NCBI RefSeq assembly: GCF_023498005.1 | Contig: NZ_CP097289.1 | Coordinates: forward strand, 9,052,001-9,116,000 | Source: Streptomyces durmitorensis | GTDB lineage: Bacteria; Actinomycetota; Actinomycetes; Streptomycetales; Streptomycetaceae | Reading direction: 5' to 3' | DNA length: 64,000 bases | In this document: positions 16,254 to 25,024 of the stretch, in pieces | Position numbering within the stretch: the stretch's first letter is position 1 | Layout: each line of letters starts with the position of its first letter | Notes under the pieces: generated by a model | What the model was told of the DNA's origin: nothing | Seen by the model: the letters and a program-made list of their open reading frames with translations, nothing else | Databases searched by the model: none | Translations under genes and position numbers: made by a program

Positions 16254-17922
16254 TCAGCGAATGGGCGGCAGAGCTTTGTCGGGGTGGGCGCTTTGAACGT
16301 AGCGGATCGCGGTGCTCGGGTGGATTCCGAACAGTCGGACCACCTGCATCGGGTCGGTGCTGGTGCGCGCTTCGCTGAGGACCCGGTCTCTCCATAGCCT
16401 GCCCATGGAGATGCCGGCCTGGTCGAATGGGGCGCGCAGGGCGCAGTAGCTGAGCGGGGGTGTTTCGGGGTGGTGGGCGCTGTGGGCGGTGATCAGCAGG
16501 TGGGGATTGGGAGAGGCAGGCCAGCGGTGGGTGCGTTCGCTGAGCCAGTCGGTCAGGAGATTGTGGGTGAGCCGGTCGAGGTAGACGGTATGGGTGCGCT
16601 CGCCCCTGCGGATGAGCAGAGCCCTGTGCTGGGGGAGGTGGTTCGGTCAGGAGCAGGCGGCGCAGTTCCTCGCCTTTCACGGCGTGGATGGTGACGAGTG
16701 CGACGCTCAGGCGCCCGATGACGGTGGGGATCCGGTTCAGCAGGCCACGTAGCTGATCGTTGGGCAGGCTGACCGGTGGCCGTGCAGGGGTGCTCAGTGA
16801 CAGGCCCGTCAGCGGGTTGCGGAAGATGATCCGCTCTTGTTTCAGGGCGCGGAAAATACTGAGCAGAACGTGGAAGATCCCGCGGGCCTTGTTGCCCTGG
16901 TGGCGGTCGAGTTCCGCGGTCACCTGTTCTTTGGTGATCTCGCGCAGGCTTGGCGTTGCAGCGGCCCAGCTTTTGGGGGTGGGGCTGACGATGTAGAGGT
17001 TGAGGCGGATCCGGCGCCAGCCCACGGCCGGGTGGCGATAGCGGCCGGTACCGCGCATCACCCGCACCCAGGCGCCCAACTCCGTGGCCATCGGCTCGGG
17101 CAGACGGTTGGTCATCGCGCGGGCCGTGGCTTCGAGGGCGGTCTCTCTGGCTGCCGCGGTCCGGTGCCGAGCGGCGGGGGCTGCGGCGGCTGGCCGGACG
17201 ATGGGGAGTCGGACCGTCGCCGATCCCGGGTCGAGGTCGCGGGCGAGGAGATTGCGGGCGGCGAGGAAGCCGGTCATCTTGTGCACGGAATACCGGCCGG
17301 GCCGGGCTGCGGCCACGGCACGGGTGTCGCTCTCTCTTACGGGTGCTTCGGCGCCCAGCCAGCGCAGCAGGACGCCGAGCCCGGTCACGGTGCTTCTGGC
17401 GGACTCCGACATCAGCCTGGTTTCGTTGTCGGTGTGTGCAGTGAACGGATCGACCGGCGACTCCACTGCCGCGCCGAAACGGCGCGCGATCTCTCCGGCA
17501 TGGCGCTGCTCGAGGAAGGCGAAGTACCCGTCAATGTTGTTGATCTTTGCCCTGACAGTGCCCCGTGCCCGCTTGCCAAGCCCGGCGAAGTACTGATCCA
17601 CGTGCTTGGGCGCCAGCTCCCACGGCACCAGATCGTAGTGATCGCACACCTCGATCACCGGCTTCACCAGCTGGTCGATCGTCGCCGGCATCAACCCCGC
17701 TGCGTCTTGCGCCCATTGGTACTCGGCCAGGGTGTCGAAGAAGTACGCCCGCTGACCGTCCGTACCACTCCCCGCACCCCGCTGCGATCCCAGCGTGAGC
17801 ACCTCGGCCAGACCGCGCTCCGGTAAGGACGACGGTTGCTCTGCCGCAGATTTCGATGGCCTCAGCACTACGAGGCGAGGGGTTCCGGATTGCTCTACAA
17901 CAACGCAGATTACGAGCGGCAC
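16254..17922 (-). pseudogene. Fused, frameshifted integrase-like (tyrosine recombinase) gene
   Basis: Two integrase pieces in one frame. The first (17922 to about 17450) has a core-binding region, YQWAQDAAGLMPATIDQLVK and GTVRAKINNIDGYFAFLEQRH. The second has RYSVHKMTGFLAARNLLA, SLREITKEQVTAEL, FRALKQERIIFRNPL and VTIHAVKGEELRRLLLTE. At a run of five G (16631-16635 on plus) one extra base breaks the frame. Skipping it restores IRRGERTHTVYLDRLTHNLL and a C-terminus DPMQVVRLFGIHPSTAIRYV, ending at 16254. The catalytic half of the first piece is absent. Unshifted translation runs on to 16171 as nonsense. Confidence 0.65.
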
Positions 17923-18027
17923 TCGTAGAATCCGCGGTTAATCACCGGAATCCCACCCGTGTGAGGGATGCCTCGAAAGCAGGTCTGCGACCTGCTGACA
18001 TGCGATTCCAAGCAGCGCCCCAGGCCG

Positions 18028-18432
18028 TCAGGAACCCGCGCGCGATCCAGTTAGGCAGCGAACGGTGCCCGAGGCGGGTTCCGTGCGGGCCAGCAGCCAC
18101 GGAGCCAAAGGCAGCAAGGTGCCCTCTCGGGAGGCGAGGATCGGCTGCCCCGTGATCACCGGTGTGGAGGTCGACACCGTGCTGGGGGCCGGCTTTCCGA
18201 CCCCTTGAAGAGTGAGCACCTCAAGGGTGTACTGGGTGCCGTCGTAGGTCATGGAGGTGGGCACCGCGAGATCGGCGCACCAGAAGGATGTTGCGCGGTG
18301 CGCGAACCGGCGCAGCAGTTGGCCGAGTTGGTCAGCCTGGTCCCGCGTGGGAGTGTCCCGCTGGGACTCCTGGACTACCTCGTCGTCCACCTCGGACGCC
18401 ATCGTTGCGCCCAGCTCCCGGAGACGAACCAC
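18028..18432 (-). CDS. Hypothetical protein (uncertain)
   Basis: Open frame of 134 codons from a GTG, beginning VVRLRELGATMASEVDDEVV and containing MTYDGTQYTLEVLTLQG. The N-terminal part has a plausible helical, charged composition; the last third looks random. It follows the DUF317-like relic on the same strand. No family recognised; could be a fragment of a longer lost gene. Confidence 0.25.
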   Translation of the reverse strand: MVRLRELGATMASEVDDEVVQESQRDTPTRDQADQLGQLLRRFAHRATSFWCADLAVPTSMTYDGTQYTLEVLTLQGVGKPAPSTVSTSTPVITGQPILASREGTLLPLAPWLLARTEPASGTVRCLTGSRAGS

Positions 18433-18466
18433 GCTGCCTGGGTCGATGTATGACTGCCGGAACGGG

Positions 18467-19072
18467 TTACCGCCCCCTCGCCGGACTGGCGCGTCGTGTC
18501 GGCTGCGCGCGGATGTCGGTACGGCTCAGGGTGTTCATCCGTCGGGTTCGGGCCGTGACTGGCTCCTGGGCTACCTCGAGGGCCACATCCTGCAGCACGG
18601 AGGCTGGAGCGTACGTCGAGAAGTGAAGCGCCCACCGGAGAGTGCAGGCGCCGCCGCCCCAGAATGTCCAGGCGGGCAGGGCGCTGTGATGGGAGTGGGC
18701 GGTGAAGGCGTCGAACTGGACCCCGGCAGGGTGGTCTTCCACGGCCTGCCAGTGGATCCAGCGGCCGTCGACGGTGTGTCCCCAGCGAGCGTCGGCCAGT
18801 GGGCGGGTGGCCTCGGCGATGGTCTCTTCCGAGACCATGCTGCCCGCGGCGATTCCCGCCGAATCGGTGGAGGCGAGGCTGCCGAGGAGTACCCGCATGA
18901 TCTCCACGGGGACCGCGGTGGCGTGCCACAAGCGCTCGCCGACCGGGCTCTCGTATGCGGCGATCTTCCACTGGGGGTCGTCGGGGTCGGCTTCGTGGAC
19001 GAACTCGACGCGCGGGACAAGGGATTCGTGGACGGCATGGGTGGTCTCATCGGACCAGGTCTGTTCCCTGTC
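18467..19072 (-). pseudogene. DUF317-like gene lacking a start codon
   Basis: The reading frame gives TWSDETTHAVHESLVPRVEF, PQWKIAAYESPVGERLWHAT, PVEIMRVLLGSLAS, and later PAWTFWGGGACTLRWALHFS and TYAPASVLQDVALEVA. This resembles Streptomyces DUF317 proteins, with paired W-x-A, TP-x-x-I and LA modules. The frame is open from about 19099, but no ATG or GTG precedes the homologous part; the first possible start, TTG at 18937, would cut off the first module. Read as 5'-truncated. Confidence 0.45.
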
Positions 19073-19217
19073 AAGTCCTGCGTGTTGCCCCCGTATCGAT
19101 CAGCATCCGAATCTCGCTGTGCTCGTTTGCGGCAGCGCCACACCGTCCGCGCTCGCACCGCAGTCCTGGGATAGGGGGCGGGCTGGCTAACCTGTTGGCG
19201 GAAAGGGAGTGCACGCG

Positions 19218-19943
19218 ATGGAGGCAGGGCCGACCGGTGGCGGTCAGCGGGACGGGCAGGGTTCGCGGCGGCGCCGGGAGATTGTGGCCGCGGTCCAGCG
19301 ATTGCTCGGCGAATGGGGAAGCTCCGAGCGGCTGACGATGCGGGCGGTTGCCCAGGAGGTGGGCATCTCCGCTCCGAGTATCTACCTGCATTTCCAGGAC
19401 AAGACCGAGCTGGTGTGGGCAGCGCTGGAGGATCGCTTCGGCGAACTGGCCGCCCAGATGGCCGCCGCAGCCCAGGCCGGTGACGACACGGACCCGCGCG
19501 GCCGGGTCCGGGCGCAGGCGCACGCGTACTGCCGCTTCGCCATGAGCAATCCCGGCCATTACCGGCTCATGTTCGAGGTGCACCAGCCGGCGGCGGACCC
19601 GAGCAGGATCGGCGCCCACCCGGCGCGCCACATTTCCGCCGGCCTGCGCGTCGGTCTGCACAGCTGCGCGGAAGGCGGGTTCGGCCTGTCCCTTCCGGTG
19701 GAGCAGGCCGCGCAGACGCTGTGGGCCGGACTTCACGGCATGGTCTCGCTGCACCACAGCCTCTACCGCGACGAGTCCTCGGAAGATCTGCTCCTGCAGC
19801 TCGCCGACGGACTGGTCGACTCGCTTGTCGTCGTGGCCGGCGACGACGGCCCTCTCGTCACCAGAGGCGGATGCGAGACCGAGGCGTCGCGCAGGATCAG
19901 GGCGCTGAGGAGCACCCCGGGGCTGGACGGCCCGCAGTCGTAG
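19218..19943 (+). CDS. TetR/AcrR-family regulator (WHG domain)
   Basis: Repressor-type regulator, 241 residues. The DNA-binding domain, about residues 16-65, contains RLTMRAVAQEVGISAPSIYL and HFQDKTELVWAAL. The ligand domain contains FAMSNPGHYRLMFEVHQP and LWAGLHGMVSLHHSLYRD, the WHG-type signature. The ATG at 19218 has GGGAG upstream; a GTG 9 bp earlier is in frame. It lies 219 bp upstream of the ferredoxin-P450 operon in the same direction and is its likely regulator. A broken relative lies at 14108. Confidence 0.88.
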   Translation: MEAGPTGGGQRDGQGSRRRREIVAAVQRLLGEWGSSERLTMRAVAQEVGISAPSIYLHFQDKTELVWAALEDRFGELAAQMAAAAQAGDDTDPRGRVRAQAHAYCRFAMSNPGHYRLMFEVHQPAADPSRIGAHPARHISAGLRVGLHSCAEGGFGLSLPVEQAAQTLWAGLHGMVSLHHSLYRDESSEDLLLQLADGLVDSLVVVAGDDGPLVTRGGCETEASRRIRALRSTPGLDGPQS

Positions 19944-20082
19944 CGGGAACCGTCGCCCCTTGGCAGCGGGGGCGGCTCCCAGCGGCGGATCCCGCGTTCA
20001 CACGTCCTTCACGCCGTCAACAAGCGTGTTCGGGGGGCCGGTTGCTGCCCCGTATGTGCAGGAGTACAGTCGCCGCTGAACT

Positions 20083-20097
20083 TAGTTAGGTGCCTAG
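20083..20097. promoter_or_regulatory. TTAGTTAGGTGCCTA operator-like element
   Basis: Upstream of the ferredoxin gene, 66-80 bp before its start codon. It holds the small palindrome TAGGTGCCTA and a TTAG repeat, AT-richer than its surroundings. Elements of this look are common for TetR and MarR regulators, so the 19218 TetR protein is a candidate binder. Confidence 0.4.
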
Positions 20098-20162
20098 GGC
20101 AACGACCTGGGCTGATCGATGTCGCCCCGCGATCCTCGGGGCTTGACGGAGGAAGAATCCCC

Positions 20163-20357
20163 ATGGACATCTCCATCGACTTCGACAAATGCTGCGGTGC
20201 CGGACAGTGCGTGCTGGCGGCGCCGGAGGTCTTCGACCAGCGGGACGAGGACGGCGTCGTGGTCCTGCTCGACGACACCCCGCCGGCCGAGCAGACCGAG
20301 AATGTGGTCCAGGCCGCGGCGGTCTGCCCGGCCGCCGTGATCCAGGTGCGGGTGTGA
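20163..20357 (+). CDS. [3Fe-4S] ferredoxin of P450 system
   Basis: Small cytosolic electron carrier, 64 residues, of the type that feeds actinobacterial P450s. Ligands are visible: Cys10 and Cys16 in CCGAGQC and Cys55 in VCPAAV; the missing fourth cysteine indicates a [3Fe-4S] cluster. GGAGGA lies 8 bp before the ATG. First gene of a four-gene operon; its stop codon overlaps the reductase GTG by 4 bp (GTGA), giving coupled translation. Confidence 0.95.
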   Translation: MDISIDFDKCCGAGQCVLAAPEVFDQRDEDGVVVLLDDTPPAEQTENVVQAAAVCPAAVIQVRV

Positions 20358-21565
20358 GTGCCGCTACCGCCGCTCCGTCGCGGATCGTCGTGGTCGGTGC
20401 TTCCGCGGCCGGATTGAGCGTCGTGGAAGGGCTGCGGCGCGAGGGCTACACCGGGTCGCTCACGCTGATCGGTGAGGAGCAGCACCTTCCCTACGACCGG
20501 CCGCCGCTGTCGAAGCAGCTGCTGTCCGGCGTGTGGGACACAGGTCGGCTCCATCTGCGCGGTGAGGACGACCTCGCAGCCCTCGACCTTCAGCTGGGCC
20601 TGGGCCAACCGGCCGTTGCCCTGGACACCACCGCCCGTCAGGTCACCCTGGCGGACGGCAGCCTGGTCGGCTACGACGCTTTGGTGGTGGCCACTGGTAC
20701 GCGGGCCCGACGGCTGCCGGGCACCGAATCGGTGGACGGGGTGCACGTCCTGCGCACCCTGGAGGACGCGCTCGCGCTGCGCGAGGACCTCGCGGAGCGG
20801 CCGCATCTGGTCGTGGTCGGTGGCGGCTTCGTCGGTGCCGAGGCCGCCGCCGTGGCACGCGGCCTGGGCTGCGAGGTCACCCTCGTCACCGACACCGCCC
20901 AGCCGATGGGCGACGCCCTCGGCAACGGACTGGGTGCTCTGTTGCGCACCGTCCATCACGAGCACGGCGTACGGATCGAGACCGGAGTCCTCGTCGACCG
21001 AGTCCTCACCGAGGGTGGGCGGGCGAGCGGAGTACGTCTCGCCGACGGCCGCGCCCTGACCGCGGACGCCGTCCTGGTCGGCATCGGCGCCCGGCCCAAC
21101 ACCGAGTGGCTCACCGGCAGCGGTGTTCCGGTCGGCAACGGCGTGGAGTGCGACGCCACGCTGTATGCCGGCTCCGGGGTGTGGGCGGCGGGCGACGTGG
21201 CCTGCTGGCTCAACGCCCGTACCGGTGAACCCTGGCGGATCGAGCACCGCACGAACGCCGCCGAGCAGGGGCTGGTCGTCGCCCGCAACATCCTGGCCGG
21301 GCCGGAGCGTGCCACGCCCTTCGACTCGGTGCCCTACGTGTGGTCCGACCAGTACGACCTGAAGATCCAGATCTACGGCCGGACCCAGGGCGCCGACGAG
21401 GTACGCATCGTCGAAGGCAGCACGGCCGAGCGCAAGCTGGTCGCCCTGTACGGCAAGAACGGCCGGACCTGCGCGGCGGTCGGCATCAACATGGTCCGGG
21501 CCCTGCGCGGCTACCGGGCACAGGTCGCCGCGGCGGCCCCCCTTCTCACCGGGAGTGCAGCATGA
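20354..21565 (+). CDS. NAD(P)H-dependent ferredoxin reductase (FAD)
   Basis: FAD flavoprotein of 403 residues that passes electrons from NAD(P)H to the ferredoxin. Seen: the FAD motif IVVVGASAAGLSVVEGLR at the N-terminus, PYDRPPLSK, ATGTRARRLPG, the NAD(P)-binding VVVGGGFVGAEAA, and WAAGDVACW near the end of the FAD domain, then the small C-terminal domain. The GTG start overlaps the ferredoxin stop; its own stop overlaps the next ATG (ATGA). Member of the rhodocoxin/putidaredoxin reductase family. Confidence 0.93.
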   Translation: MSAATAAPSRIVVVGASAAGLSVVEGLRREGYTGSLTLIGEEQHLPYDRPPLSKQLLSGVWDTGRLHLRGEDDLAALDLQLGLGQPAVALDTTARQVTLADGSLVGYDALVVATGTRARRLPGTESVDGVHVLRTLEDALALREDLAERPHLVVVGGGFVGAEAAAVARGLGCEVTLVTDTAQPMGDALGNGLGALLRTVHHEHGVRIETGVLVDRVLTEGGRASGVRLADGRALTADAVLVGIGARPNTEWLTGSGVPVGNGVECDATLYAGSGVWAAGDVACWLNARTGEPWRIEHRTNAAEQGLVVARNILAGPERATPFDSVPYVWSDQYDLKIQIYGRTQGADEVRIVEGSTAERKLVALYGKNGRTCAAVGINMVRALRGYRAQVAAAAPLLTGSAA

Positions 21566-22818
21566 GCGACACCCTCAGGGCCGGTGTGATCGGCCTGGGA
21601 ATGATCGGCGGCGGTGTGGCCGTCAGCCTGGCCCGCAGCGGACGCGTCCCCGCGGTCTACGACGTCCGCCCCGACGCCGCCACGGACCTGGCCGGTGTGC
21701 CCGATCCGCTCGGCTCACCCGCCGAGTTGGCCAAGGTCTCCGACGTCGTGATGGTCGCGGTGGTCAACGCCGACCAGGCCCGCGAGGTCATCAGCGGCGA
21801 GAACGGCTTGCTGCAGGCGGCCCGGCCGGGCCTGACGATCGTCCTGCTCGCCACCGTCGCCCTGCCAGTCGTCCACGAACTGGCCGCCCTGTGCGCCGAA
21901 CACGACGTCGGCTTCCTCGACTGCGGGGTGACCCCGGGCGACAAGGCCGCCGAGAACGGCATGGTCGCCATCCTCGGCGGAGAGCAGCGCACCGTGGACG
22001 CCGCCCTGCCCGTCATCGAGGACTGGTCGAAACAGGTGGTGCACTGCGGCCCGACCGGCGCCGGCATGGCCACCAAGATCGCCCGCAACGTTGTCACCTA
22101 TGGCAGTTGGCGAACGGTTGCCGAGGCCGCGGCACTGGCCCGCGCCGCGGGTGTGGACCCTGTCCGGCTCGCCGAGGTCATCGATGCAGCCGACCCCGAG
22201 GGGCGCACTCTGCTGCAACTGTTGCGCATGCAGGACGCCGACGGCGTGCTGCCCGAGGCTGTCGGCCGGCAGGTCGAACCTCTGATGACCAAGGACCTCG
22301 ATGCAGCCTGGGACCTCGCCGCCGCCCTCGGTGTCCAGATCCCCCTCGTCGAGGCGGTACGTACGCAGGCCCGCCGCACCCTCCAGCTCGACGCCGGACC
22401 GGAACCGTCCCCAGCGCCTTCCAAGGACGACGTTCACGCCTACGGCCTGCACATGATGGACCAGGCGTACGGGCCCGGCTTCAGCACCGCCATCCAGGAC
22501 AGCAGCGACCCCTTCAGCGCCGAGACCGTCGACTACCTCTTCGCGCAGGTGTGGGGACGTGAGGGCCTGTCCGTCCGCGACCGCAGGCTGCTCACCCTCG
22601 GCGTCGCCGCCACGGTCGCCCGGCCCGAACTCGTACAGATCATCGCCAACGGCGCGCTGGTCAACGGCGAACTGACGGCGGATCAGCTCCGCGAGGCCGT
22701 CCTGCACTTGGCCGTCTACACCGGCTGGTGCAAGGCCACCGCCACCCACACCGGTGTGACCGCCGCGATCGACGCACACACCGCCGCCCAGCCCCCCACC
22801 GCGCAGGAGCAGAAGTGA
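21562..22818 (+). CDS. Beta-hydroxyacid dehydrogenase + carboxymuconolactone decarboxylase fusion
   Basis: A 418-residue two-domain protein. Residues 1-275 form a 3-hydroxyisobutyrate-dehydrogenase/6PGDH-type enzyme with GLGMIGGG (11-18), SAELAKVSD-like central segment, GAGMATKIARN with the catalytic Lys172, and the all-helical dimerisation part. Residues 285-418 match the carboxymuconolactone decarboxylase/AhpD fold (WGREGLSVRDRRLLTLGVAA, LREAVLHLAVYTGW). No CxxC is present, so it is not of the peroxidase type. Fusion of the two is uncommon and suggests successive steps on one intermediate. Overlaps both neighbours by 4 bp. Confidence 0.85.
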   Translation: MSDTLRAGVIGLGMIGGGVAVSLARSGRVPAVYDVRPDAATDLAGVPDPLGSPAELAKVSDVVMVAVVNADQAREVISGENGLLQAARPGLTIVLLATVALPVVHELAALCAEHDVGFLDCGVTPGDKAAENGMVAILGGEQRTVDAALPVIEDWSKQVVHCGPTGAGMATKIARNVVTYGSWRTVAEAAALARAAGVDPVRLAEVIDAADPEGRTLLQLLRMQDADGVLPEAVGRQVEPLMTKDLDAAWDLAAALGVQIPLVEAVRTQARRTLQLDAGPEPSPAPSKDDVHAYGLHMMDQAYGPGFSTAIQDSSDPFSAETVDYLFAQVWGREGLSVRDRRLLTLGVAATVARPELVQIIANGALVNGELTADQLREAVLHLAVYTGWCKATATHTGVTAAIDAHTAAQPPTAQEQK

Positions 22819-24029
22819 CCGAGATCCTCGTCAACCAGCCCGTCACCCGCGAAGCCGACGCACCCCTCGACCCGCCGGCCGAGTACACCCGGCTCCGCGA
22901 GGACCAGCCCATCGTCAAGGTCCGCTTCCCCAACGGCTCCAGCGGCTGGCTCGTCACCCGCTTCGACGAGGGCAGCCAGGTCTTCACCGACCCGCGCCTG
23001 AGCGCCCGCCGTCCGCGGCACGACACCCCCGAGGGCGAGGTCGCCGAGGCCGGTGAGGATGCCCCCTTCGACGCCGGTTTCGTGATGATGGACGAGCCCG
23101 AGCACGGCGCCTACCGCCGTCTGCTCACCGCCCGCTTCACCCCCAAGGCCGTGCAGAACAAGCTCCAGCCCTACCTCGACAAGATCGTCGATGAGCACTT
23201 GGACGCCATCGCCGCCGGCCCCGAGACCTTCGACTTCGTCCAGGCCATGGCCCTGCCCATCCCGTGCCTGGTGATCTGCGAACTGCTCGGCGTCCCCTAC
23301 GAGGACCGCAACGGCTTCCACGAGGCCACTGTCGACCTCATGGACATGGCCAAGAGCCGCGAGGAACGCGACAAGGGCGCCCATTGGCTCATCGACTACA
23401 TCACCAAGCTCGTCGCCGACAAACGCCGCACCAGCGCCACCGACGGCATCCTCGCTGAACTCATCCACAAGACCGACGGCGAAGACGCGGCGCTGACCGA
23501 GAAGCAGCTCATCGGGCTCGGCGTGCTGCTGCTGTTCGCCGGACACGACACCACGGCGGCCATGATGGGCCTGTCCACCCTCACCCTGCTCACCCACCAC
23601 GAGCAGCGCGAACAGATGCTGGCACACCCCGAGAAGACCGGCACCACGGTCGAGGAGCTGATGCGCTACCTCACCATCGTCCAGTTCGGCCTCGGCCGCG
23701 TCGCCAAGGAAGACCTCGAACTCGCCGGCGCCCAGATCAAGAAGGGCGACCTCGTCGTCGTCGCCATGAACGCCGCCAACCGCGACCCGCGCGCCTTCAC
23801 CGACCCCGACACCCTCGACATCGACCGCAAGATGGCCCGCCACATGGGCTTCGGCTACGGCGTCCACGCCTGCCTCGGCCAGAACGTCGCCCGCGCCGAA
23901 CTCAGGACCGTCCTGCCCAAACTCTTCCAGCGCTTCCCCAACCTGCGGCTCGCCACCCCGCTGGAGGAAGTCCCCATGGACTTCACCGGCACCAACTACG
24001 GCGTCCGCAAGCTGATGGTCACCCGCTGA
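22815..24029 (+). CDS. Cytochrome P450
   Basis: Bacterial class I cytochrome P450, 404 residues, soluble. Seen: I-helix AGHDTT (242-247), the K-helix Glu281-Arg284 pair in EELMR, and the heme loop FGYGVHACLGQ with ligand Cys353. It is preceded in the operon by its own ferredoxin and ferredoxin reductase, so the complete three-component monooxygenase is encoded in one transcript. The GTG start overlaps the previous stop. Probably hydroxylates the substrate later handled by the fused dehydrogenase; substrate unknown. Confidence 0.95.
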   Translation: MTEILVNQPVTREADAPLDPPAEYTRLREDQPIVKVRFPNGSSGWLVTRFDEGSQVFTDPRLSARRPRHDTPEGEVAEAGEDAPFDAGFVMMDEPEHGAYRRLLTARFTPKAVQNKLQPYLDKIVDEHLDAIAAGPETFDFVQAMALPIPCLVICELLGVPYEDRNGFHEATVDLMDMAKSREERDKGAHWLIDYITKLVADKRRTSATDGILAELIHKTDGEDAALTEKQLIGLGVLLLFAGHDTTAAMMGLSTLTLLTHHEQREQMLAHPEKTGTTVEELMRYLTIVQFGLGRVAKEDLELAGAQIKKGDLVVVAMNAANRDPRAFTDPDTLDIDRKMARHMGFGYGVHACLGQNVARAELRTVLPKLFQRFPNLRLATPLEEVPMDFTGTNYGVRKLMVTR

Positions 24030-24163
24030 CCCAGCCCCGGTTCGGGTACCGCTCGGGTCCCGGCCGCGGCATGACACCACGACAGCCTCCACGGAATGTC
24101 GGCTGACGAGCTCGGGCATGGGCTGCGGTGGTGTCGGTTCCTGGAACGCCGATGAAACCGGAT

Positions 24164-24196
24164 CCGGTGCGGGGATACGTCAGATGCCCGCACCGG
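24164..24196. terminator. Hairpin between P450 and enoyl-CoA hydratase ends
   Basis: A 10-bp perfect stem (CCGGTGCGGG at 24164-24173 with 24187-24196) around a 13-base loop, in the 176 bp between two convergent genes. Its position suits a bidirectional terminator. Confidence 0.6.
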
Positions 24197-24205
24197 CTCC
24201 GTCGC

Positions 24206-25024
24206 TCAGCGGTTCAGCCAGTTCGGCTTGCGCTTCTGGGCGAAGGCGGTGATGCCCTCGACGGAATCCTCGCTGACCAGCAACTCGTCGAGTGCAGGGG
24301 ACGGGTGGGTGACGGCGTCCACGGTGTCGGCGATGCCCTGGGTCTCGGCCATGATCTGCAGAGAGGCCCGGACGGACGTCGGGGAGCCGCCGAGGACCTC
24401 CCCGGCGAGTGCCCTGGCCCCTTCGAGGGCCGATCCCGCCTCCACCAGCCGGTTGACCAGTCCGTGGTGCAGCGCTTCCGCGGCGGTCAGACGACGGCCG
24501 GTCAGGATCATCTCGGCGGCGAGCTTCTGCGGTACGGCCCTCGGCAGGCGCACCAGCCCGCCGGCGCCGGCGACCAGACCGACCTTCACCTCGCTGAGGG
24601 CGAAGAGTGCCGTGGTGTCGGCGGCGACGAGGTGGTAGGCGAGTGCGATCTCGAAGCCACCACCCATGGCGAACCCGTTGACGGCCGCGATGACCGGTTT
24701 GGGCATCTCCCGGCGGGACGTCAGGCCGGCGAAACCGTTCTTGGGCACCCACATGGGCTTGCCGGAGGCCGCGTGCATGAGGTCGTTGCCCGCGCTGAAA
24801 GCCTTGTCGCCCGCCCCGGTCAGGATCGCCACCCAGAGGTCCGGGTCGCGGAAGTAGGCGTCGAAGATCTCGTCGAGCTCCTCGTTGGCTTGTGGATGGA
24901 GGCTGTTGCGGGCTTCGAGCCGATTGATGGTGACTTCCAGCAGGTGTCCGTCGCGGCGCACCAGGACGTGCTGGTAGTCGTCCCGCAGCACGGCTGGGCG
25001 GGGCGGGAACAGTTCGTCCATCAT
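24206..25024 (-). CDS. Enoyl-CoA hydratase/isomerase domain (fused to thiolase)
   Basis: Crotonase-fold domain, about 272 residues, that hydrates or isomerises enoyl-CoA in beta-oxidation-like pathways. Seen: HVLVRRDGHLLEVTINR, oxyanion-hole parts KAFSAGNDL and NGFAMGGGFEIAL, and the catalytic acidic region ALSEVKVGLVAGAGGL. It reads in frame straight on from the thiolase part with no stop between. The Met pair at 25021-25024 has no ribosome site, so a natural fusion is more likely than two genes. Confidence 0.8.
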   Translation of the reverse strand: MMDELFPPRPAVLRDDYQHVLVRRDGHLLEVTINRLEARNSLHPQANEELDEIFDAYFRDPDLWVAILTGAGDKAFSAGNDLMHAASGKPMWVPKNGFAGLTSRREMPKPVIAAVNGFAMGGGFEIALAYHLVAADTTALFALSEVKVGLVAGAGGLVRLPRAVPQKLAAEMILTGRRLTAAEALHHGLVNRLVEAGSALEGARALAGEVLGGSPTSVRASLQIMAETQGIADTVDAVTHPSPALDELLVSEDSVEGITAFAQKRKPNWLNR

